Part shown: piece after piece, positions 1 through 11,620 of the stretch
Layout: each line of letters starts with the position of its first letter
Numbering within the stretch: position 1 is the stretch's first letter
From: Trifolium pratense
Taxonomy: Eukaryota; Streptophyta; Magnoliopsida; Fabales; Fabaceae
Direction of reading: 5' to 3'
Length of the DNA stretch: 64,000 bases
NCBI RefSeq assembly: GCF_020283565.1
Contig: NC_060062.1
Span: forward strand, 5,617,322 to 5,681,321
Notes under the pieces: generated by a model
What the model saw: the letters and a program-made list of their open reading frames with translations, nothing else
Databases searched by the model: none
Told to the model about the DNA's origin: nothing
Made by a program: the position numbers and the translations under genes

Positions 1-1165
1 CCTAGCTTGTGCCAGCTCAGGTTATAAAAAGGAAGATTAAATCATTGTGCAAATCACTGAAGCCGTAATTGAGTTTTACAAAGCGTGTGTTTAGGGTTTT
101 AATATTGTTAATTGTGTTCCTTTTCTTGTATTACCTTGATGCAAGATCAAGGGCTGTGTATTACTGTGTTGTAATATCTCTGGAACTTCTAAGCAAGGAG
201 ATAGTGTGTGTGAACCATTCCTAAGCTTTGAAGTATGGAATTGGTGAATGTTTTAAGAAGTGTGTCTTCATTATAAACTGTAACGTGTGATTGATTGAAA
301 GTAGTTGAGGTGGGACTTCATACCTAGGTCATTGTAGTGATGCTCTCAATTAATGCAAAACAATATGTGTATAACTTGAAGAATAAGGCTCGTCTTTAAG
401 ATGCATCCAACATTTATCTTGATGATGTTGTTAACCCATTGTAAAAGTCTGAAGTTGAATACGCACATGAATCTTATGATGAGGACTTCGCCATAGAAAT
501 TTCTTAATTCACCCTCAAGCATCAAACAGTTATTCATGCTCTCCTTGCCTAAATGATGTGATCTCGTTTCTCATCTATGCATTTTTTATAGGAAGGAAAT
601 ACTTGGCCAAAACTTTATCAACCAAGTCATCAAGCTCCAATGAATTAAGCTGACTTTTATCTCTAGCCTGATGATTCCATTGTTCATTGCATTGAGATCA
701 AACACAACACAATTTTTTATGTTTCTCTTTGTCATTGGCAATGTCAATAATGTATGGTTCTGCCATTTTATTCATTACAAGTGCCAACTTATTAATTATC
801 AAAGTATCAATTCTTCCTATTAGCCCACTCTAGTAACTACTACCTTGTCAACCATAGGGAGTTCAAATAGCATTTTACTCTCTTTCTCTCGGAGACAATG
901 GTTCAACACAAGTCACTCACCTTGATAATTAATAAGTTGGACGGGATTTCAAGTACATACAAAGATCCTGAGTAACTTGGATTCCGAGTGCATGACCGAG
1001 TCTGAGAGTAGTTGCTTGAGTTTTAGGAGTATTTTGTGAAGGAAAAAACACTTAAGAAAGTATACACCTTATCAGATGTACCTATACATATCCTGTGTTG
1101 AAGAATTTATCATTATTATTCTTTTCACAAAAATTCAACATTAATTCTTCATCCTTCAACCTATA
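1..1165. other. Gene-free stretch, possibly old LTR sequence
   Basis: No supportable coding region is seen. The first 340 bases have the style of a copia long terminal repeat: a region around 20-30 that could act as a TATA box, then a T/G-rich leader with short repeated phrases, ending near a 'cctaggtcattgtagtg' stretch. No second copy lies in the window, so this is only a resemblance. The rest is AT-rich with short stop-riddled frames. Confidence 0.25.
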
Positions 1166-1385
1166 TTGATGTTTAAAACAATTAAAAATGTCCCACTTTC
1201 ATCTTCCCAACTCCCTCTAAGACACTTTCAACCATCTAAGTTCATTTTCAACTTAAAACTCCTCCTTTATCAGTTATCACCAACAAAAATTCATCAAACC
1301 CATATTTGTGAAATATTAATAAAATCCAAGTTCTTCAAACCCAAATGGGAAAATCCATCAAACCAATATTTATGAAACACTAAAC

Positions 1386-1650
1386 AGGTGTGGAACGAAG
1401 CTGGGCTGAGTAGTGTTATCGAACAAAGATTGCTGCAGAATTATAATGTGAAATATGTATTTCTTGATATATGCATAAATGAAATCGTTGATGTTGCAGG
1501 ATCAGTCCCAATGATCGCTTGGTGTATATGGAATAACAGGAACAATTGGGTGTGGAATGGATTTAAAGACACGGCGAAGGGTACTGCAATGAAAGCAGAC
1601 ACACAAGGCAGTGTTGCTGCAGTGGCAACGTCCTCGCGACTGTTGGTGGA
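1386..1650 (+). pseudogene. LINE (non-LTR retrotransposon) fragment
   Basis: The plus frame encodes a short stretch with the motif IAWCIWNNRNNWVWNG followed by a KDTAKG-like segment. In plant L1-type LINEs this tryptophan-rich IWxxRNxxVW block lies between the reverse transcriptase and the C-terminal RNase H. No reverse transcriptase, endonuclease or poly(A) tail is visible around it, so it is a short decayed fragment. The identification rests on one motif block. Confidence 0.5.
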
Positions 1651-1738
1651 AATGCAATGTCAATGCGAGTTTTTCTCAAACTACAGGCCATACGGGTTGA
1701 AGTATCTGTAACTCAAACGGCATCTTTGTTGCTGCAGG

Positions 1739-1743
<5 letters not shown>

Positions 1744-1780
<37 letters not shown>
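1744..1780. repeat. (TA)n microsatellite
   Basis: About 18 uninterrupted TA dinucleotides, followed by a short GT-rich run. Confidence 0.9.
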
Positions 1781-1782
<2 letters not shown>

Positions 1783-3530
1783 TCTGTGTGTGTGTGCACG
1801 CAAAATCTCAGCCGTAGGGTGGACCAATATTATGTTTGAAAGTAATTTCAAAGTTGTGGTAGACAACCTAGCCTTCCATCCAACACTAAACATTCTTACG
1901 TCACAATACTTCCAAGTTGTCATGTGCCATATCAAGTAATTTTGCCACATTAGCTAAAAATTCAACTCAAGAACTTTTTTAAAAAAATTATATAATTTAA
2001 CAAAGGTAAAAATCAAAAACATCATTTTTAAAAGGACCAAAATTACATGTGTCAAAAAAAAAAGGGACCAAAATCCAAATAAATAAATTATATTTGTAAA
2101 GACCAAAATCATATTTAAGCCTCTAAAATATCAAATTTAAACTTTTAATCTCTCAATCTCGATTTAACAACCTAGTATTATTATATATAGGGACCAAAAT
2201 TCATGTGAATGTTTTCATTAACCACCCAGAAAATGGGTACAAAACAAATGAATGACATCACCCACATCCTTGTTGAACTTGACATTGTTCTTCCTACTTA
2301 GCTTCATCAATTAACAATTTAGCACCAAAAACCAAATTAAAATTACTATTTATATAATTTATTAGAGAAAGATTACGAAGACTTTTCAAAGGCTTGGATA
2401 AATTCTCTAAAATTAATTTATATTGTTATAATACTCTTAATAATTATTTAAAAAAATATACTTTAAAATTGAAAATATATTAATCATAAGCTTCTATTTA
2501 TTATTCTTTCAAAAAATACTTTCAAACATGTGAAAGATTTCTCTATTTTTTCCCCTCTACTTCCCACCACACAAACTCAAAGCCCTCCTCCTCTCTCTTC
2601 CCTTCTCAAAATTTCAAAACAGAGCCTTAGGGTGGTGGTGCACACAATGGCTGGTGATTAATGGTGGTGGAGAAGAATGAGAATAAAGGATGTGTCCCAA
2701 AATTTGGAAAAAAAACTTCCAAATAGTGTTGGTTAGCAAATGAAATAAAAGTTCAATTACTATATACTAGCAAGGTTGGAAAAGCATACAAAATACCTTC
2801 AACCATATCTCACCATATAAATATCTCACCCATATTAATATTTATAGAGATGATATATAATTGAATACCATTTTACATTATCAAGCCATAATCAATTAAC
2901 TCTTAATAATATCAATGGCCTAAGTTGCCACCATACAATAGTCTTAGACATATCCATCAAATTGTTTTCTCATATATAAGTAACAGTGAATCACAAAAAA
3001 AATAAGATGGCACAATACCAAACTATATAATCCAAATATATGTGAAAATTTTGAAAACAAAACAATCCAGTTCAAATATCACCAAAGCTTATAAAGTAAG
3101 TCTTAATCAAAGAACAAAGGTCAGAAACCAAATGGAACAAAGGAAACCTATTACATGAGCTGCTTCACAATCATTATGATTACTTTTTTCTATATATTCA
3201 TAGTTCACGAGGAAAAACCTGAAAAGAAGCAAGAAATTGTTTGTTATTTCAAAAGATCGATCCATAAGGGTACCGAGTAACCAATCTCTATTCTAGAAAT
3301 ACTAGCAACACCACCATGGAACACACTTTATGACGCTCAATTGGATTTCTACAAGCATCAGAGTATATTTGATAAAAAATGTGTTCAATGAGGCGCTAAC
3401 ATATACAGGAACACCAGACACAGCACATAGACACTTATAATAATTACCTCGTAATTATTAATTAATTACTGTTACCCTCTATCATTATAATCATTCTTAC
3501 CGCGTAATTAAACAAGCAACTCCCACACGT
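1781..3530. other. AT-rich intergenic region with MITE debris
   Basis: No gene is seen. Around 2030-2125 there are repeated 'gaccaaaat' phrases ending in 'catatttaagcct'. This matches the terminus of the 1.1-kb Mutator-like element at 23862-24971, so an old partial relative probably lies here. The remainder is AT-rich without recognisable structure. Confidence 0.4.
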
Positions 3531-3953
3531 CAAACTGCGGTAACTTCAGCAATAGGGAACAGCATTTGAGCAAGTGTTATGTAACTGCAAGGGCAAAATT
3601 AGGGAAGGGAAAGAAAGGGGGGGAAAGAGTCAGATGTATGAGTACAAGCAAAATCATCATAATATTTTTGTTGAAAGGCAAAGTCTCTTCTCAATTAGAC
3701 AATCACTACAAAACATTCTAAAGAATACAAGTTTTTCAGTAGCTACCTAAAATATTCTTGAAATTTATTGCAGCCCAAAGTGCTCCAGATCAAAAGCTGG
3801 AGAACAAAGGGCCTAGAGTAAGGCCTGCATAACAAAATTACCAAAACTCAGAAAATTGCAACAATACTACAAACAAAAAACCAATACTTATTATGTTGGA
3901 AATAACAAACCTTTATCTGCTTATTTCAAACAAGCTGCATCCTATATTAAACT

Positions 3954-6900
3954 TCACTGACCAAAATTCATCTCCGAATATCTGCATAGAGAAATTAACC
4001 AACATTCATTGAAATGAGTTACCTAATACTTAACAGTAACTAAACTATTAAATGATGGTTTTGCAAGCCAACTTGCCTGCGAGGTTTATTCTGTCTTTGT
4101 CCATACTCGTCGTTTACCAGATCTACAGACAAATAAGTCACAAATCACAATAATGTAACAAGAGGCAAATTGTGAAACTATCAAAGGGAATGAAATATAT
4201 TTACCAGATTTTTGTGGTGGCTTCAATTCATTATTATTAGCTTTATTCACATTATTTTCCTTGCTGCAAAGGTTTGATAACAAAACGAAAGTTAAGATAG
4301 AAATCAAGAATCTACCAATAAGATGTTGCAATATTGAAAATGAAACTGAGATAAATTTATATATATGCCATAAAAACTTGACCAACCTTGAAGAATCAAT
4401 TGCAGAGGTCTGTCCTGGTTGTCGACCGTAAGCACCGTCAACAGTAAGGTATGGTGAACAGTATTGAGCCCCTAAAGCCCCTGCAGCACCAGCCAAGACT
4501 GGTAGCCTAAACACAGATGAGACAATTACTAAGTTTAGAATTTAAGATTTTCCTATTTTAAGTAAAAGAATAACTCATAAGATATATCTGTACCATGTCA
4601 TTTCTGATTTTCCAGGAACATATCCAGGGAATGCCATGCCAACAGCAGGAACTCCCATACCAGCCGGATGCTGGCCCCCAAATTGCATGACTGCATCCAA
4701 CCAAAACCAAATTAAAAATAGAAAAATCAATTGCAAGCGCAAAGGAATAAAAATAACTTATTAGTCTTGTTCTACAAGAACAACAAAATTGAGTTTAGTA
4801 CTGCAGTATCCTAGGTTCCTATCAACAAAGTATATTAGAACTTCAATGTATATACTAACCCTTACATGTGGGGCGCTATATCCAAAAACAAACCTATTAT
4901 CCATACTTTTATTAACTTAAATATAGTGTTCTGTAATCAACAAACTTGTATTCGGCGGAAAAAAATCCAGGACCCAAACCTAAATCAAAGTATATTAGAA
5001 CTTCAATGTATATACTAACCCTTACATGTGAGGCGCTATATCCAAAAACGAACCTATTATCCATATTTTAATACTTAAATATAGTGTTCTGTAATACATT
5101 TGTTTGACAAACTAGTCCAACAAAAATGCTATTATTATAATACTAACAATATAAGTTAAAAAACAAAAACACATCAAGGGTACAACAAACTCAATTGAAA
5201 AATTGTTTAAAAAGCATCTAATTCTTAATTAAAATACCAGTACATACTTTTAGATATAAAATAATTACTAACTTAGTTGAAGAAGAGAATCACAAGCTTC
5301 ACCAATCTTTCTTACACCACACTCTTGAACACAATTTTTTTTATTTAAAAAAATTTAAAAAACAAATTGTATACATCTTAGAACAGCAAATAACATTACT
5401 TATCATTGTGATTAAATTAACATCAAATAATTTAGTCAAAAAATTAACATCAAATAATATTACATCATTAAATTAAATGATTTTCAAAGGACAACAATGT
5501 TAACACTTAGAATGACAATAGCAGAATAAAATTGCATTCCAACATCAGAAGTTGTCCTAACTAGACAGGATCCATAATTTCCATAACTTAGAATAATATA
5601 TATATTTACGAACCTGGCAAGAAGGCAGGGAAGTTCGGGTCTCCTTGACTGATGGCCATATTTCCAGCAGCCCCCATTACCTGTGCCCCACCATAAACAA
5701 AAGGTCCCCTTCCAGCACCCTGGGGAGCTCCTCTTCCCTTCCCAACCAATGCTCCTTTGGCTTTACCTGATTCCGAGGAGGCATCCAAGTCTCCAGAATC
5801 CAGTGAATTAATTGACACAGATCTTTTTGGAGGAGATGAAGACTGAGATCCACTACCAGGTCGATGGCCAGTCTGTGGAGCAGCAGCTTGCGCAGACGTT
5901 GAAGTCCGCCCCGGTACAGAACTTCTCTGAATAGCTTGCATTTGCATTGGAGAAACTTTATTTGCTTGATTATGTGAGGGAGCATGTGGATAATTCATCT
6001 GTAATGGGATTGGTGCACCTCTCCCAGGCCCAGCAGGCCGGGGAAAAGGAGACTGAGAAGCATGCCCAGATGGTGCCAAAGGAACATTGTTCAAAGGCTT
6101 TCCAACAGATGGGCCGACAGACTCATCAATATACAACTTATCCATGCTGATGGAATCCACAACATTCTTTCCCCGATGAATTGCATTGTTTTGTTGGACT
6201 GGAAAACCCTCATTCATACCAGGGCGAATATTCCTGCTGGTGCTGCCAATTTGTACATCCTGTTTTTGTGCCAGATTAATTTCTTTGTTTGAAGAGCCTG
6301 ATGGATAAAATGGTGGGGATGCATAGTTCAAATTTGAAGAAATTGAGTTTTTCTTAGCAGGCACAGGGTCAGATTCTGCATTGGATGCTGGTTTGGAAAC
6401 TCTCTCTGAACTAACATGTGAGGTTTTCTCCTGAGATTTTCCAGATCTTCGAAAACAAAACAAAACTTATAAGAAATCATCTACATTATAGACATTGTGT
6501 CACCAGAAATACTGCAAAATGCATCTTGTACTTACTGTTTATTTTGCACCTGAGGAGCTGGACCATTCCTTCTGTTAGTAGGCTCATACCTTCGTGGCCC
6601 TCTTCCTTTCACAACAACCTTAGGCACCTGATTTTGATTGCTACCATCGTTATATTCTCTGTTGTTAAATTCTCTGTTGTTATATTCTCTGTCATTATAT
6701 TCTCTCCTATTTCCTCGAACATGTCCCCCACGATCTGTGCCACCACGAGCTCTACCTCGCCCTCGAAAATTACCCCTAGAAGGTCTCCTCCTCTAAATTT
6801 CATACACACGTCGGCATTAAAAAAGAGTCTTAAACTAAATGAAATTTAACTAAAAAGGAATGTGTGATCACAAAGCACTTTAAGGATCATTACCTCGTCA

Positions 6901-7761
6901 TAGCGCCTATCCTGCACTGAAATTTCCTCAAATTTATCATGTCCCCATTTCTTGTCATCTTTGGACTCCCACAATCTCCTTCCACCATGCATCCGCCTTT
7001 CAAAAGACAGAGTTAAAAGATTAAAAATAAAAAATAATACCTATGAGGCTCAAACTACCATAACACTAAAATAATTGAATGTAATCACATGTGACCTTCA
7101 ATCTAAAGTGTCAATGTTACATAGAAAACAACACATTCTATGAACTAAGCTACAATATTCCAAGTCAAACTAACACTAAATATACAATCATATTTTAAAC
7201 AGATTCCTAAGGTATACTATTTGCTAAAAAGCATTACAATTATGATGAAGAAAGATACCTTTGGCGGGCACCGGAATTGTCCCTGAAACGATCATCATGC
7301 ATGTAAAATGCACCAGCAGTGGGAACAGCAAATGGTTCATTCTCCTTTTTCTCCTCAGTATTGACCTCAGCAGAATCTTCACCCAAAGAGGGTATAACAT
7401 CACCAACAGATTCATTAACCACAATCACTGAACCATCAACACCTTTCTCCACATAAACTTCCTCATACTCTTCTTCTTCTTCTTCTTCTTCTTCAACTTC
7501 AACTTCCTCATATTCTTCTTCCTCTTCAATTTCCTCATTTTCATCATCATCATCATCGTAATCAGCAACACCACCTTCACCATCTGAATCATCAGAACGA
7601 ACCCTAACACGAAGATCTTCACTCTTAACTGAATCATCATCATCTCTATCACCTTCTCTTTCTCTATCTTCTTCTTCTTCATCATCACTAGCCTTGCGTC
7701 TCCGCCTCTCGTCTTTGGGATCACTCTCGTAATCAACATCTTCTTCAACAGAATTAGCCAT
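3954..7761 (-). CDS. MLN51/CASC3 (Barentsz)-like exon junction complex protein
   Basis: Core factor of the exon junction complex, which binds eIF4AIII on spliced mRNA. CDS exons (minus strand): 7761-7259, 6996-6894, 6792-6536, 6446-5614, 4690-4594, 4506-4387, 4263-4205, 4122-4077, 3981-3954; total 2046 nt, 681 aa, every phase consistent. Order of regions: very acidic N-terminus (runs of D/E, residues 1-120); the SELOR eIF4AIII-binding domain, residues about 148-202, with FYMHDDRF and a GGRRLWESKDD..KWGHDKFEE core split by intron 1; an R/G-rich region with four REYND/REYNN/REFNN-type repeats; a long Ser/Pro/Gln linker; and a conserved C-terminus ending RYSEMNFGQ. Start: the first in-frame ATG after an AT-rich leader. 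Intron 8 has a GC donor (AG|GCAAGT). The family call is firm; the length is typical for plants. Confidence 0.93.
4825..5095. repeat. Direct duplication of about 110 bp in MLN51 intron 4
   Basis: 4825-4937 and 4985-5095 are near-identical direct copies, differing by a few substitutions and short indels, separated by about 47 bp. They lie entirely within the roughly 920-bp intron between exons 4 and 5. Confidence 0.9.
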
Positions 7762-8047
7762 AATCAAACACCAAACAAAAACCCCACAAAAAACCTAGAA
7801 GTTTCCTTAGAACAACAATTCAACCAATCAAAAACCCCGAAAACAAAATTAACAACCAAATTCTAAAACCCAAAACCAACAAAGAGAAAAAGAAAATCAA
7901 AATTAATGATGAATCTAACAAATAATCAACGGAAAAACGATGAATCACTTTGAAAATGGAAAGATGGAAATTGAAAATCAATGATTGAATCGATTTGAAA
8001 ATGACGAAAAAGAGATTGTGAAGCGAGGGAAAGGAGAAGGGAATTGG

Positions 8048-8245
8048 AACCCTAAATGGAGAAATTGAAGGGAGGGATTGTGGGATCTGAAACCCTAGAT
8101 TTGATTGTTTTCAGATTTTGGGGAGAAGTTGTTAAGTTAAAATAGAAGATTATTATTACGTGCGAAGTAATTATCTGAATAGTTAGGGGTAATTTGGGTA
8201 ATTTGTATTTCGGATCTCGTGATTCGTCAACTACGGTCACGTGAC
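8048..8245 (-). promoter_or_regulatory. Putative MLN51 promoter elements: telo-box and G-box
   Basis: Upstream of the MLN51 start there are two telo-box-like AACCCTA motifs on the plus strand (near 8049 and 8091) and a palindromic G-box core, GTCACGTGAC, at 8236-8245. Telo-boxes are common in plant promoters of translation and RNA-processing genes, and G-boxes bind bZIP/bHLH factors. Functional use here is inference from position and motif only. Confidence 0.4.
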
Positions 8246-8360
8246 TAGCTTCCGTCACACGAAAAAAAGCACCGCACGCATCAGTTGAATCACAAAGTTT
8301 TGATACGTACCCTACAAGGTTTATTTTTATTTTTATTGAGGATTGATTATAAGATATTTA

Positions 8361-8600
8361 TGTTTGGTAAAAAATAGGGGATAGTCGATTCGTTAAGTTA
8401 TAGCGGATAGTTTATAAACTACTCTAGTTTTTAGCTTATAGCATATAAATTAGTTGAAAAAATTTGTAGTGTTTTTATAAAATTAGCGGTTGAACTAACT
8501 TATAGATATAAAATGACATAAAAGAATTATGTTTAATATAAAATTTTTTCAATTAAGATGAGAATAATATTGGAAGAAAAAATAATAAACTATAAACTCA
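8361..8600. repeat. hAT-like MITE remnant
   Basis: An AT-rich segment starting 'tgtttggtaaaa' and containing 'gcggttgaac' and 'aaatgacat'. The same ordered phrases recur around 59640-59900 upstream of the sulfate transporter gene, indicating two diverged members of one dispersed family. The ends are not clean enough to place precisely. Confidence 0.4.
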
Positions 8601-8610
8601 TAAAGGGTCA

Positions 8611-8776
8611 TGTTAACTTGTGCCCTAAGGGCACATGTTAAGCTACCTAAAAATAGAAATATAGCATTTAATGATACAAAGAATTTAATGTTTAGATAAT
8701 TGAATACACCACAAGTTCAATAAATTTTTTCCACATTTATCTTCTTAACATGTGCCCTTAAGGGCACAAGTTAACA
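8611..8776. mobile_element. MITE with a hairpin at each end (copy 1)
   Basis: 166 bp. The left end runs TGTTAACTTGTGCCCTAAGG and continues to its own inverse; the right end is the inverse of the left, finishing AAGTTAACA. Each terminus is itself a palindrome of about 32 bp, so the element can fold as two terminal hairpins or as one long stem. The interior is about 100 bp of AT-rich noncoding sequence. Same architecture as 43151-43312 and 51591-51753. No clear target duplication is visible. Confidence 0.75.
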
Positions 8777-8799
8777 TTCTCCTTTAACTTATAAGTTTT

Positions 8800-9700
8800 T
8801 TTTTAAGACTTATGGTCCATTTGGCCCAGTTTTTTTTTGAAGACTTACGGTTTATTTGAAACTCACAAATAAATGAATGACTATGAATTCGAATTCAAGG
8901 CATGAAGGATATTCAGCTTAATAATAAGTTTTCTTACATTCAAAAAGCCTAGTAACATACTAATTCACTCACCAAGTGTGAATTTTTTTTTATTGCGGGT
9001 CGGAATCCCCAATATATTAATTATCCCAGAATCTTTTTACCACAGTTTTCATAGATACACTTATAAATAAAAATTATGTGTATACTTCAAGTTCATCTGC
9101 AACCATGTGAACAACTGGAACAACCTCATTCTCATCACCACAAGCAACAACTCGGACATTTATATAAAACTATAGTTGTTTGTGTATCTTCGAATGACAC
9201 AAAATTAGCATTTTTATGAATGTGTGCATCTTAAATGACACTGAAGAGCTTCCTAAAAAAGTGTTTGTTGAATTGTTTGAAATGTGGATAATAGATTTGG
9301 ATTATTTTACCAAAATATTGTACTTAATATTTCAAAACCTTCAATACTATCATATACTAAAAAAATCAAAAGAGCACTCATTATAATTTTCTTTGAAATT
9401 AGAAATATGATTGGCTTAGTGCATTTCAGTAAACCCAGTTATTATAACAAACATGCACTTATTATCATCAGTTTGGCAAACCATCTGAGGAGTTGGTTCA
9501 TCCAAGAACTTAACTCATACTACTTAATGTCAGAAATTTAAACAACACTGTATATAATTTTCACGATCGAATATTCTGTATTATAGATCCAAGATTTATC
9601 CAGGACATTAAAACTCTACCACCTGCTGCAAGTTTGACTCAAAATAAAGTACAACAAGTCTCAAAGATGATTAACTCCGTGATACAAAGGCACAATAACA
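8800..9700. other. Intergenic region without recognised genes
   Basis: AT-rich, with short poly-T runs. The frames present are short and carry no motif. It probably includes the NUP50 3' flank near 9700. Confidence 0.4.
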
Positions 9701-9772
9701 ATAAAACAACAGCTAAGATGACTGACCGACTTTGTGAGAAAATTGGTATGATGTGGGTGTGGGACATATAGC

Positions 9773-11062
9773 TCAAACATCAGAAGCCTTGGGAGAATTT
9801 TCTGGTGTTTTCACAATTGTAGATGCCTCTCCCTTATGTGCTGTGATAGCAGCCTTAAAATCCTCTACTATGGATCCATCCTTGAACTTCAATGCAAATG
9901 TTGAAAGACCGGCTTTCCCTTCAGTTGCACAGGCAAAGGTAACACCTTTCTTCTCCATGTTTGTGAGCTTCATTTCAGGGTAAAGACGTGCATTTAAAAT
10001 CAATCTGTAATTACCCTTAGACCTCATAAGAACTCTGGCCTTCTTTTCTGTTCCACTAGTTACATTCACCTTCACCTCACCCTTTCCACGTTCCTTCCAA
10101 CCTCCATCTGCAAATTCAAACAACACTGAATCTGCATTAAAAACCACTTCCTCATTTTCTTCGCCAGTTTCAACGACGACTTCCTGCAGTGTTTCAATCT
10201 TGGAAACAGAAGATGCTCCTGACGACCCAAAACCAGAACTCCCAGTGTTGGATAAACCAAGACCCAAAGGCTGGTCAGTTTTCAATCCAAAAATAGAACC
10301 AGGACCACTGCCTAAAGCAGACCCATCGTTTGTTGAAGTCCCGAATGAAAACAAGGAAGAAGAAAATCCAGTTCCAGCAAGACCTGTGAAGGCATTTTGA
10401 CTACTCGAAAGCTGTTGAAATGATTTGAAAGGACCACCTTCAGCAGTAGGCTCGTCACTTACTTTGTTATCTTCCTTGTCCTTGCTTTCACTATTTCCGT
10501 TCTTATCATTGTTCTCGGTATTTTTTTCTTCCGTAGATGGTTCTTTGTTGATCTCATCGGAACTCTCCTTATTGGTAGCTTCCTTCTTATCCTCATTCTC
10601 AATCTTACTTCCATCCTTAATCTCTTCATTATCTACCTTAGAGTTGTCACTCTCCTTCTCCACAAGCTCCTTACCTGCATTGTCTTTTTCTGCAGCGTCG
10701 TTATTTGAAGTAGATTTGTTTTCCACCTCAAGAGTTTTGCTTTCTGGCTGCTTAGTTTCTTCGTCTTTAGCTTTCTCTGGTTCAGTTTCAGCAGTAGCTT
10801 CAATGGGCTTGACACTGGATTCAGTAGGAGCAGCCAAGCGTATTCCAGCGAAAGGGTTTGAAGAAGGGGCAGAATTAGTATGTTGGCGACGTGCTACTTT
10901 GATGATTCTTCTGGTTGCCAGAACCTCATCACTGGCTTTCTTGAAAGTCCCAGCTTCAAGGTCAACGTCATCTTCCTCATCGTCAATAGGAGTGTCTTTG
11001 GTGAGCTCCCGTCCAGCAGCCCTTTTCTTTGTCGACTGTAGGGCATTCTCAGCATCCGCCAT
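9773..11062 (-). CDS. NUP50-like nuclear pore protein with Ran-binding domain
   Basis: Nucleoporin of the nuclear basket that binds importin alpha and Ran and helps recycle import receptors. Single-exon CDS, 429 aa. The start is the ATG at 11062; the frame stays open slightly further upstream but without an earlier ATG. N-terminal NUP50 domain, residues 1-60: KKRAAGRELTKD, an acidic patch, and GTFKKASDEVL. Then a basic VARR segment, an FG-type SNPFAGIRL motif, a Lys/Glu/Asn-rich disordered linker (about 80-215) and a second FG region (FTGLAGTGF, FSFGTS, SIFGLK). A RanBD1 domain occupies about residues 300-415, with the typical VLFEF and GNYRLILNARLYPEMKL blocks. The 5' leader carries an intron ending upstream of 11062. 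Pieces of this gene's 5' end reappear at 15.5 and 17.1 kb. Confidence 0.88.
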   Translation of the reverse strand: MADAENALQSTKKRAAGRELTKDTPIDDEEDDVDLEAGTFKKASDEVLATRRIIKVARRQHTNSAPSSNPFAGIRLAAPTESSVKPIEATAETEPEKAKDEETKQPESKTLEVENKSTSNNDAAEKDNAGKELVEKESDNSKVDNEEIKDGSKIENEDKKEATNKESSDEINKEPSTEEKNTENNDKNGNSESKDKEDNKVSDEPTAEGGPFKSFQQLSSSQNAFTGLAGTGFSSSLFSFGTSTNDGSALGSGPGSIFGLKTDQPLGLGLSNTGSSGFGSSGASSVSKIETLQEVVVETGEENEEVVFNADSVLFEFADGGWKERGKGEVKVNVTSGTEKKARVLMRSKGNYRLILNARLYPEMKLTNMEKKGVTFACATEGKAGLSTFALKFKDGSIVEDFKAAITAHKGEASTIVKTPENSPKASDV

Positions 11063-11200
11063 TACAGAAAGAATTTCTATTTCCACGAGTTTCAATACAA
11101 CAAGAATTGCAGTCAGAAACTACAGTATGCATTAGACACAAGAGTAAACTAAGCTATATGGATGACTGTAATGGGGTGTGTGTGTGTGTGTGCGTGTCCA
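11063..11200. repeat. Duplicated NUP50 leader segment, copy a
   Basis: The stretch from the NUP50 ATG outward (cagaaag..ttctattt..cacaagaattgca..) recurs in the same order and orientation at 11471-11620, about 75-80 percent identical by eye. Each copy ends with a GT-rich tract. Confidence 0.7.
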
Positions 11201-11470
11201 AAAGTTACAGAAACATACTAGAAAGGCCTAACACGTTAAAAATCAGCTCAGAAAACCCATTAAGATGATATTCACAAGGAAACCATAAAATCAGACATTA
11301 AACTTTGTCGGTACGATGTAAATATAAAATAACAATCACAACCAAGAACCCAACCCAATAGGATCACTGATCACTTAAATGTTCAACTACTATAACAAAA
11401 TGGTAAAAACCATTATAATAAATCACAGAACTTTGTTAATTCAAACATATCAACCCAGCATCCTCCTTTA

Positions 11471-11620
11471 CAGAAAGAGCTTCTATTTACCCAAATTTCA
11501 GTACCATAAGAATTGCATTCAGAAAGTACAGTATTCATTTCATTCAATGTAATAGTACACTAAGCTACATGGGTGATGGTATGTGTCAGTGCACGCGTGC
11601 ATGTGTATAAGTATACCAAA
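11471..11620. repeat. Duplicated NUP50 leader segment, copy b
   Basis: Second copy of the segment at 11063-11200, inside the leader intron. The shared phrases include 'cagaaagagcttctattta', 'aagaattgcattcagaaa', 'gtacagtattcat' and 'taagctacatgggtgatgg'. Confidence 0.7.

Noticed and set aside
7425..7748. Met/Lys-rich minus-strand frame
   Set aside because: Shifted-frame reading of the acidic GAT/GAA repeats of MLN51 exon 1.
9753..10400. Plus-strand frames over NUP50
   Set aside because: Antisense shadows of the NUP50 coding sequence; no independent motif.
10425..11135. 236-codon plus-strand Ser/Leu-rich frame
   Set aside because: Exact antisense of the Lys/Glu/Ser-rich NUP50 linker; composition explained by the sense gene.
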